A stretch of 64,000 nucleotides of DNA from Apostichopus californicus (lineage: Eukaryota; Echinodermata; Holothuroidea; Aspidochirotida; Stichopodidae). The DNA lies in assembly GCA_020650975.1 (NCBI GenBank), contig JAIPMN010003479.1, positions 1 to 64,000 on the forward strand, written 5' to 3'. Under the pieces are notes generated by a model, which did not search any database, was not told where the DNA came from, and was given only the letters and a program-made list of their open reading frames with translations. The translations under genes were made by a program, and so were the position numbers. Positions 12,001-24,000 of this stretch are shown here, one piece after another. Every line of letters begins with the position of its first letter. Positions within the stretch are counted from its first letter, which is position 1.

Positions 12001-15000
12001 ATACTGTATGAAGAGCTGATAATGTGTACGCAGCTGGCAGCCTGAAATTTATCCAGAGTCGGCTTGAATGTTCAACTATGAATAGAGAACAAGGTTCCCA
12101 ACATACCCCCCCCCCCCCTTGCCCAATTTCAGCTACTAAAACTACTCAGCAGTAATTTACACCCTGAGGATAACTATTAGGTAAATGTAAACTTTAAAGC
12201 GGCTTTCCAGAGCTAGTGACTTAATAATTTGAAAAATCATAATGTAATTTGCTACATATTGAATGACATAAATGCATTCTATTTTCTTCTAATTTATAAT
12301 TAATACAGTACATTTAACAAAAAATATCCAGCAAAAAGGGTTTCACTTGTGAGATAAAGATGAAGAAACTAAAGTATCAATATAAGGGGGAAACAATCAC
12401 AGTATATAGTTGAGTAGTATAGATAGATAGATCTAAGAGTGAACTAGTTGAAGAGATTTCCTTCTGACTCCCAAATTTAGCTCTCCAAGATGTAAACCTG
12501 GTGTGAAAATAGGGTTTGGAAAATCCAATACAAAACACAGTTAAAGGCTTTAGGATGGTAGATTAGGAAGGAGAAGGTCAGTGACCTTAGATAGGGTCAT
12601 ATGGGAGGGGGTGGGGGGGGGGTGCAGTACAAGAATATTACCAGTTAATAGGCTACTTTTTAAGAAAAAGTCGCCCAGGAAAGAACCTGGGCACGAAAAC
12701 CAAACAACCGAATGACTGATCCGCTCTCAACCCCAGTCCCCTTGCATCGAGACTGTGACTGTGTGATCATCGTCAGGTGTGTATCACCATTCCCGTCGAA
12801 ATGGAACAGATACTACACATGATCTTAGCCAAAAGGCCGAGAAGCGATACCAGTTAATAGGCTAGGTAGATGGGTGTGCGTAGGTTAGTGAGGAGTGAAG
12901 TAAATAGAAACAGATCTACCACTGAGCTGTAGAGCACCATTCATTTTGTATCCAATCATCACAGCCCATTCATAGTGCATCCAAACAACCTTACAAAGCA
13001 TTGCCTACATCATGGTGGCCAACTAAACACTCTTTCAGTATCATTTGATGGGTTCAACCACCTACAATCACATTATATAGGAATTAATTGGGTCTTTGCA
13101 AAGATAAGAGTATCCATGAATAAGTTTTCTTTGTCAACAAGTTAAGCATGTAGGACACTCAGGCTTGTTATGTAAGCAGATTGGAAGGCAGTGGTGTGTT
13201 ATATAACATTTCAATCTTTACACTAACCTACAGTGTAACCCTATGCAGGGACATGCATGACTGTTGAATATAGTTTTTGTACAATACAGGCCTACCGTTT
13301 TAGAGGTCAATGTGCTACATGCCTATAAAATATGAAAAACACCACTTGAGGAAAGATCTTACTTGTATTAAACTAAAAGAATTACATGCACTTAATATAT
13401 ATTTATCCATTATTGGCACAAAACCAAAACCAAGCAAAATATAAATATTTTAACATACCAGCAGAATCTTGTACTAATATATGCAATCCACCAAGTATGG
13501 TAAAACTATGGAAGTACAGTCTGTTCCAATCGGCTCAATCCCCTAAAACTTGTGGGTTTTTACCGATGAAAGGACTATAAATTGTACTGTGTTACAAATA
13601 TCTGACAGTTACTGTGCAGGAGAAGTGGACTGCACTGCAGTATGTTTGGCTGTAATATTTACCGCACTCCTTCAGAGAATGAAGGCATATGACTGTACAT
13701 TAGTCAATATCCATGAACAGTAGTGACTAATATCTACTGTACCTACAGTACGTACGAATTCAAACTTCCTGAAAATAAATAGAAGAATAATTCCTCATGC
13801 TAGGCAAAAAAAACCTAAAAAGAAATAAATATATAAATAAATAATAAAAGGGAATAAACAAAAACCCTTCCATATATGGTTTGGTAATATAATTTCATCA
13901 CTAAAGTCCTCTATATGTACTGTACACACACACACATCGGGGCATACTGTCCAGTATAGTTTGAAGTGATGTACACACAAGTATATTATGGCTATTTACT
14001 GCAAGCTTCATAACATTACATGGTCTGCAGCATGCATGCTAGTACTATCTCGAGACTTGGAACTCTGTTAATCACCATCTCATGGGCTTGCCAGCTCATC
14101 TCCTCGGCTTGCCAGCTCATCTCCTCGGCTTGCTAGCTCATCTCCTCGGCTTGCCAGCTCATCTCCTCGGCTTGCTAGCTCATCTCCTCGGCTTGCCAGC
14201 TCATATCCGGACAAGTTCTCGCCAGGGTTCGGTTTCTTCCGGAAGAAACCTATTTCTTCCGGGGACGTGGAAGAAACTGGAAGAAACCTGTTTCTTCCAG
14301 GGTTTCTTCCAGTTTCTTCCGGAAGAAACTGGAAGAAACCGGAAGAAACTGGAAGAAACTGTGAAAATTGGCTTATAAGCAGCACAGCCCACATACATGA
14401 TAAAGAGACAAATAGTTTACCACCATCTGACTGAAATGCATACCATTGAAACCATTAACATATGATATTTTTGTTTTGATTATAATTTTGGGTTGTCTTC
14501 CTACACCAAAAGATGTTTGCTTATAAATCACAATATTGAAGGACTACAGGTACTTATCATCTCGTGATCCCCCCATCAACCAGAATTGCATAACTGGCCA
14601 TACTGTATGAATGATTAACCTGGATTGGCCCAGGAACTGAGGATTTAATACAATGAACACCAAGAAAATAGCCAAACAATATCTGTTAGATTTAGGCAAC
14701 AGTTTAATTTCTGCAACTCCCTAAATTACAACTTGCAGTTAACAGGAGGACTTGTCATCCCAACAGCAAAAAGAACAAACATCCACAATTAAACACAGCT
14801 GGCCACGAGCCAGCCCTCATTTCACACTACAACTTCCAGTCGAATCTGTAACCCTCATGTCTTGAGTTCAATCTCCACAAAATATGGTCATAGTGGTCAA
14901 TGTAATTGTAGTAATGAGTGTGCATTGTAGTAGGCCTACACTAATTGCCAGAGAACACTTGCCCATCCACTCAGAAACTAGTTTTTAACTAAGAACTGGG

Positions 15001-18000
15001 CTATAATCAGGACCATTCTGGTCTGTAAAATATAGCTTGCCCAAAGTGGTTCCCTGAATTGTCCGCTGCTAGTAGCCTAGTACTATATTGTATACAATAT
15101 ATGCTGGAAGCAGGTCATGTGCTCCAAACCTAGCTATAGACTACCTAGATGACACTAAGGTGCTTCTTGTCCATTTATTACATAGTTAGAAATCATTGCA
15201 GGTTGTTATGAAACTTTATCAACAGTTTTTCCCCAAAAAATGAGTTTCTTCCATTTTGTCCGGAAGAAACTGGAAGAAACCTATTTCTTCCGAGTGGAAT
15301 AAACCACGGTTTATTCCGCGGTTTTTTCCACCCCCGGAAGAAACCTGCGAACCCTGGTTCTCGCTCTTACATCTTACCAATATTACTTCCGATGATGAAC
15401 AAACAGAGATTCATGACCGGGGTTGATGCTTTCTAAGATCCGACACTCAGTTAACGATGACTGTACTGTGCTGTACTGTACGTACGTTCCTGGCTATGCC
15501 CGATGAAATTGTGATATCTCTTCAACCCTTCCCCCGCTTTCAATCTCTGTCCTAAGAGCATAATCGTCATCAGTGCATGAGCTACTGTTGAGGTATATAC
15601 TCCAGAGATGTCTGCAAAGGTATTAGTATTTGATATATGACCATGTTATAATGTACTGGCTGCTTCTGCTCACCGCAATGTACAGTATATCGCTATGGAA
15701 ACTACTGTACTGTGTGTATATATACTATATATGTATATTTATATCAATATATATATATAATTAGAGAAAACCAGAGAAATAAGGAATGACTCATAATTGA
15801 CAAATAAGGAGTAAAGTTTTAGAAAATAAATTGGAGTTTTCGATCCTCCTGGGACCTTCGTCAGCAATACTTGACAGTCGAATGAAAAGTATAAGATGTA
15901 ACACAATGAAAGTATGACTCTAGATAAGTGTAAGTTGCATAGATGGAATTAGAACCAAATAAACCATGACTATACAGGAAACAGATTAAGGAGCAAAGAA
16001 CGGATTACATATGTTTGTAGAACTGATAGTTGTTAAGGGGTCCCAAGTCTTTGTACTCAAGAGTAAATATATAGATATACATAGTACAAAATTATATATC
16101 TATATATAGATAGATATATAACAAAGATTTAGATGTTCACTTCCTGTTGCTCATAGTTCTAAGTAGAGCAAGTACATAATATAGTCTACCTATACGGTAA
16201 CCTACCACATGTTGTTACATGAGTTTCATGCCTGCAGTGTGCGTCCATCACACACATTATATATTTATGTGTCCGTTATTTTCAGACACAGCTGATAGCT
16301 ATAGTAGCTAGTATACAGTAGATCTATCTCTCACCCTGTGACCTTTAACCCATATCTGGTGTACTACAATATTTACAGTATTACATACTTTTGATGGTAC
16401 TTCAAACACACTACGCAATATAACACTGTCATGAGTATTCGTAACGTCATATAGTCTTTGATGGAAGGGCCAGGAGCCCGGACATGAGAGTAGTTTGGTT
16501 CTTGTGCCCATGCCCCTACTGTACTTCTTGGGTGATTTTTCTTAATTTCAAGATATTATTCCCTTTCATCCCAATTAATACTCATGTTTTGGTAACATCG
16601 GATTTTCTCGTCACATTTCCTCAATTCAACGTTCCTCCCGCTTCCCACATACTGTGTAGCCCTTACACGTCGCACACGTAGACCTCGCGTAAGGCTTCGC
16701 CGAAAGCCTACCTCCTCTCAGATCTTATGATCCTGCACGTACATCTACTGTGTGTAGTGGCATGTCATAACTTATTCCACAGGAAGGATGGTTGCCAGCT
16801 AAGTATCAGAAAATACATATCTGCACCATCCTAACTGCTTATAATTTATCACTGCATGTATGTGTTTGCTCGCCCCTTCTTAAATTGTTTATTTATTTGA
16901 GAGCTCACTGACAATTAGTTTATGTTATGCTGTCACCGATGAAATGTAAATAAACATTTCAGATCTATTGCTTGGAACTCAAATGTAAGCAATCAATGAA
17001 TTCAGAGAAGATTTGAAATGTGAATTTTTGTACATAACCTGCAAAATTACAAGACTCTTTGGTAGGGAAAAAAGGCAATATCAAAAATAACTTGAGAGAA
17101 TTGCTAGAAGATATAGACCTATTCAAGAGGAATGTTATATCAACAACTTCCTACAGTAGATGTAAAAACACAGTGCATCCATATTTTAAATGCAGCAAAT
17201 TATTAACTTTAACCACTGGAAGTACAGTACCTACTGTACATTAACGCCTATACTAGGTTCAACACATATTATAAACACACATTTAATGACCTAGGTTTTA
17301 ACCTATCCTTATGACATACCAGATTCTAAGATTTAACATTAAATATGCATGTATGCGACTAAGAACATTTTCTGCACAGATTAAACTTGCTAATTAATTA
17401 TAAACGTAGATGGAAGTTACCCATCACCACATGGAGCTGTTACTTAATTGGAATGATCGGCAAGTGTATTTGATTCTATGTGAATATATGGTTTGGATAA
17501 CCATGCTATAAAGTTAAATCATAAATATCCAATTCAAAACAATTCATTAAGCTTTAATTAACATGTTAATTACTTGAAATGACGGGTGATATATTCAATT
17601 TAATGTCAATATTCTTTACTTTTAATGCAAATGATATGTTAAATTGAAATATATGCCCAATGCAATTTCACCACAGTTGTAACATTAGCCAAATTTGTGG
17701 TCGAGTCCAGTCACTACAGAACCATGTCAAGTTCTCTAACTAGACCTATTACAGTAGTTGCATATGGCTCAAATCACTGTATAATCTCAAGATGAAATTG
17801 CTTCTTCCTCTTAAAGAGTCATGCCTTCATCTTTTTGTCCAGAGAAAAAGGGACCCCATTGAGTCATGATTTGTAACAAACACTGAGAAATGTAAAGGAG
17901 TGTTAGCTCAGTGGTTAACGCCGGTGCCTTCCAATACAAAGGTCCTCAGTTCGAGTCACTCCAAGATTAATGTATGTCGTCCAGTTACAGAGTTGTTGAC

Positions 18001-21000
18001 AATTGACAATTCATAATCATGGATGTTAAATATGAATCTAAGAGACTGACTTCGGTCAGCTTGCGGCTTTGATAAGCAAATGAGGCTTCTTTGTGAGTTC
18101 CTGCTTGCAGGAGGATCTAAAATACATACATGCACGATTGAACACTGTACAGTATCTATGAAATGTGATGAACTCACTGTATAAGCAGCCAACTAAAACA
18201 CCACAGGTTTAAACCTCATGTCGCCCTCAGATTTTTCTGAGGCCTGCAATTAGGTTTTCAAATGCCCATTACTGCAGTCTTGTCGAATTCACATATTTAA
18301 AGCTTCTATGGAAAACATGAAATGTCTACTTGTGGGGAGTTGTATACATATCCAGGTAGGTCCTACAGCTGTGATAAGGACAGAACAGATGGACAAGTTA
18401 TTCGTGGAGCTTTCTGGTCCTTATCTTCACATCATTAATGTACTGTATGTGTATGTCTGTCACAGGAGTACATACAGTAGGTACAGTTCATCCATGCATG
18501 TTTACTGCAGCACTTTAAACTGGTACAGTATATACGCAAGCTTCCAACATATGACACAAAACTTTGAAAATCTAATTGATTTCTTGGGAATTATTAGAAA
18601 TAAGGTCTGCATAATTGGCTAACTTACATGTAACAGTGAGAAAATTTAATGCGCTCTATCGATATAAATTGGTTTTTGATTAAAAATGTGGATGTGGTAG
18701 AGAATCAATAAACTACTAGTTTGACTCATACTCTGCAGCATATATATCATTCATTCAACCACATGCAAGCACACTTTTTTCAATTTTGAAAGAGTCTCTG
18801 AAAAAAATCATTATGCAAAAAGGTTGTTATACTTACCGGGCCAAACTACGTATAATCAATATTCTTCATGGAAATATACTGTAGTCACAAAGTAATGAAA
18901 AAATATATAATGATAAAAAATAATAAAAAATAAAAGACCTCAAGATAGAAGAAGAAAAAAATGTAATCAATCAGTTCTGACTCTGCATATTCTCTGAACT
19001 CTTTGCGTATAAAAAAACCTCAATTTTGTAAATTAGAAAATAAAGAGGCAGATATGAATTTTATGCATTTTAATAAAATATTTGCCCGGGTCACAACTGT
19101 CACATGAAGCTGAAATATGGCATGCATACCATAGCTCTTGGAGTAATTGAATATCAGCTCAAGATTTTTATTGCATAAATTTTACTTAGAGATTATTAAA
19201 GAATGGAAAAGAAGAGAGATAAACAGAGCATTCAATTAAGTAAATGAGTACTGGATGCATGGAGCACACAATGGAAGTTATATAGTTCACACTGCAGGGG
19301 CGTCGGAAGCTATTTGGGATCGGTACGGCAGATCAGAGTGTGGCCATCTATCATAATTATCGGGGGGACGTTTGGTAGGTCAAACTACGCTACGCGCCAC
19401 CATGGTTGGCGCGTATCGTAATGGAGAACATTTTAAAAAAATGCCTCCCAGATTGCAGGAAATGGCACTTCCCGAGCTTGAAAACAAGACCCCTGCCATG
19501 CCAGGGTAGTCACATTTAGCCTATTTGCCGTCATCATTATTGAAAATTATTGAAAAATATACCTCCCAGATTATTTTTTGCCATTTTTTTTTCTTAGTCC
19601 AACTTTTTTTTTCCTTTTTTTTTTTTTGCTCCGTGAATATTGGTCCGGTGTTCGCCGGACCTGCCGTACCGGCTCCGACGCCCCTGCACTGTACGTAAGA
19701 ATGTTGTATTTACAGTAATTTAAGCCAGCTAGCATATCACTGTATGTAAGAGATTGATAAATGGCAGTATTTTCCGATGCTCCGAGCCTACATTCCTACT
19801 TTGCATACATAGAAGGCCTACTGTATGTACACCAATCCGGAACGGAGATAAATTGTCAATATAAGCTGTAACTGCTGTGCGGCATTAATTGCACAATCTT
19901 GCGTGAGAAGAAAATCTTCTTTATTTGTACAGTAACTCTGGTTAGAAATTAAATTATGACACTAGATTGAAAATGAAAATGGATACCTTTTTGATAAAAG
20001 AAAAAAGTGGAATTGATATTTGCTTTTAAACTACTACACAGAGGATAGCTTCTTGGAGGGAGATGGAAACTAAATACTTTGTACTGTAGATTTTAAAGTC
20101 TGCATCCAAGAACAATGCATATAATGATAATTATATTTATATGTTTTATATTATTCATGCATGAAAACAAAACTGAAATGTTTGAAATTGATATAAATAT
20201 ATATTATTCATGCATGAAAACAAAATTGAGATGTTTAAAATTTATGCACTTAGCTACAGTATTAATGAGCTTGGAACAAATTTACATTTTAATGTTGATG
20301 AAATTTAATCACCTGTTACATTTGCTGTCCATTGAATTCAATTTGCCTGTGTAGTTACTTGAAAATTGCAATGCGCAAGGTTATCGTTGGGATGTATAGC
20401 GATCGAACAGAAAGGTGAAACTTCATTCTTTTTAACACTCACAAGTATGAAAATCTTAACGGCGCTATCTAAAGAAGATGGGCGATATATGCCTCTACCA
20501 CATTTTCTTGGACCATATGAATGAATTAGGTACTTAGCAGAAGGCAGGGCAGTGACCAGAAGTGCCGGTCATGGAGGCTCACAGTGTTGAAAGGTTACCA
20601 GTTCAGTCTAGGCACGGTAGAACGAGGTGCTAAGGTTGTGGGGAGACAGGTAAGCGAGGAATGAAGTAAATGTGTATTGTCTGTGAACGAGATGTGTACG
20701 AGACAAGTACAAAACAAGTTATTGAGTAACGTATTACCACGTCGATTGATCGGTAAGTCTGATGACAAGACGCTAGTTTTGAACGTGGTTATCCATCAAA
20801 TTTTGACAACATAATAGCCCAGCCTAGTTGTTATGCAATTACTTGATAAAGCTCCTGAAATTGTGCAACAAATTGTACTGCGTTAGAGCATGACGTAACA
20901 AAAGACCCAAGATATATACAGATATCCATCCTTATGTAAGGTACTGAGTAAACAAGTCTGTCTGGCAGGAACTTGGTTTCAAGGGCACGAGTGTTTCAAA

Positions 21001-24000
21001 TTGACTAATAATTAACCTCTTGAAACAAACATGGTACCAAAAGGTACAGAGGAATTTGGCCTTGACCTGTAGTAGCTAGCAGAAGCAGTGACCAGATAAA
21101 GATTAATAGATAAATATAGAACAGTACACAGGCTACTTCAAACTCCCTCTTTAGAAGAAAAGGATACTTATCAGGCTGTAAACGACTGTAAAACGTTTTC
21201 AAATCCAATAGGATGTAAAGAAGGTAAAAATCCAGTTTATTACGGGCAATTTCCGAAAGAATTTAATCCACTACGAAAACGTATGTGTAAACACTTTGGG
21301 TGGTAGAATGAGAAGGACGGGCATTGACCGGAAGTGGCCCGTCACTGAGGGTGCAGTGTTAAAAGATTACCAGGGCATACTAGACATGGTAGAATGAGGT
21401 GCTAATGTTGTGGGGAGACAGGTAAGCGGGGAGCGAAGTAAATAGAGGAATTTGGCCTTGACCTGTAGTAGCTAGCAGCAATAGCCAGATATATAGATTA
21501 ATAGATAAATATAGAACAGTACACAGGCTACTTGTCATCATAAGATGAGATGCAAAATAAAATGGATAAATTTAATATAAAACAAATAAAATATAAAAAT
21601 TATCAACAATAAAAATAATCATAATAAATCCATCTATATGAAGGTTGGGTTTAGTGGTTAATAAAATTATCTTTGTGCAAAAATTATATAATTTAAAACA
21701 ACAAATTAATTAAACGATCCCCAACTAGCTATTTGTGTGTGTTATAAAGAGCCTACAGTATGAACATGGAATAAGATGTTATCAGCAAACTTTTATAACA
21801 TATGACCATGGAATATGTTTCAATACAACACATTTAACTTTGAGTACTTCCTTGCATATACCGCAGCTGGTCATGTGATATGTGACAAGTAATGTACAGT
21901 ATTCACAAACTTGTATATTTTTTGTGATACAGAGACTCAACAACTAAAGCGATGTACTTACTATACACTAGGTAGTCTATAGTTGAAGTTTATGACCACC
22001 GAAAGACACTCATGGTGTCAATATACCTCATTTTAATTATTACTCATTCTGCAAATTTACTAAGAAACCGGAATCCCATCAGTTTCATTATATTACATGG
22101 TCGATGTTAATTTAATGTCAAAATAGTTAAAACAAATTGTATACACTTGACCAATATCACCAGTCAAATGCATATATACCACACACAGTACATACCACAA
22201 TATTCCACTGCCATGGTCCGAGACATCCCCAAAAATAAACGCTATGCACACCCGGACATACAACTCTCGATCTCGACGTCATAAAGTGCAGTTAAATGCA
22301 GATCAACCCTACACAGATCAAGCCAGAACACAATTGAGGTTTGAATAACGATGCAGGTAAATGATTCGTATATTCCTGCAAGTTGTTGGCTATAAATGCA
22401 CTGAAAATGGTCTTCCTTGCAAGGGTGTACCTAATGGTAGAGTACAGTAGGCTATACAGCTAGTACACACAATATTTATCTTGGCTATATATATACAGTG
22501 ATTGTTAAACCACACTGTGTTCTACAGTATATATTCCTTTCAACCATTCAACCCAGGGGAATTACTGCCAATATATTAGTCAGCAAGAAAATTCCACCTG
22601 TGACAAGCCAAGTTCCTAGAGCTGCTACTACCCATTTGACTAACTTTATTCAATTATATTCAAATGCCTGTCTCTGTTCTGAGTATATAAGTCTGTAGTT
22701 CTTGACACAGTGCATGCAAGAGGTATAGACTCACATTGAACCTGTGTATTAAATAGACTTGTCAATAATGGCACCATTGATAAGACCAGATTATGTGGTC
22801 CAAGGCCTGCATACATGATATTGTTACTAACAGTTAGAAGTCTAATTCTCCCAAGGATTTAACTGTGTCGATCAATAAAGGATACAGTACAGAGGGATAT
22901 AAAGGGAAATCTAGAGAGTCTGTATCCTTGTAGTTCCTGGATGGACACAATTAAACAGTACTGCACAGTCACTGTACGAAAATCACACTCACAGCTAGCC
23001 TATAGTAAAACCAGTGGCGGAGCTAGGGGTATTGGTCAGAAGGGGCGAGAATGGTCTGTTGGGGCGCTTTCGACACTATCTAAGCGGAGCACCACCACAG
23101 GTTGGCGTGTAGCGTACAGAAATTTTTTGAATAAAGGTACTCCCTAGATCGCCGGAAATGACCCTTTCCGGGCCTGGCTAATTTGCAGATAAACGAAGAA
23201 TAAATAGGTGTCATCACCAAATTACACCAACAAACTGTGACAAATGTCAATAGGTAGATGAGAGCGCAATAAAAAAGTCAATAATCGCGAATAAGTAAAA
23301 AGTGGTAAAGAGCTGAAAAGGGTGCCAGCAGTCCAATTGAGTCCGTCAGGGGGGGCATCCGCCCCCCCTGACTGTATGGACGCTCCGCCACTGAGTAAAA
23401 CATAAAGGTATATTCTGTATTTGGCCCCAAATATGCTATATACAAATCATATGGTCACTTTGGTCAAAATTCTTAAACTGTTTATATTACAATCTTTGAC
23501 GAAATTTTCCTCACTGAGACACTAAGTCATCTTGTGTGTTCCTTTACAATGTCCAGAGAACAATTTGGAGTGTAAAGACCTCCAGGAAATGCTTGTTTGA
23601 AAATTTCTAGCAATTATAGCGTGCTATAATTTGGGGCCGATACAGACTACCTTTAAGCAGCTATTCTGGTGTGATTTTGATATCTTTTCTTCATGCCCAG
23701 CTTTCCACCATATAAATCCTATAAGCTACTGTACAGGTACAACGCTATTAAAGCCATTGCAGTATATAGCTTGACCAAACAGTCAAGTTTTCAAATCGTC
23801 CAGTAACATACACAGTCGATACATTCAATTCTAATTTCTAATTTGTCATTTTATCTGCAGTGGTTATTGGTACAGTAGTACACAACAAGTGTCTGGACGA
23901 CATTATGATGTGGATCAGTTCGATTCCCTACTCATATGTGACACTTTTGATTCTCTTGGCCAGTTGTTCAATTAACCGACCGGAATTGACAGAATTGTCT

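Noticed and set aside
12844-12848. A working U2 snRNA gene
   Set aside because: Only the first 45 nt match; the Sm site and 3' stem-loops of U2 are absent and the flanks show a retroposition duplication.
14080-14398. Repeat proteins on both strands (DELASRG and GLPAHLL repeats)
   Set aside because: They are the 21-bp minisatellite read in frame; the unit length is a multiple of three, so any frame stays open.
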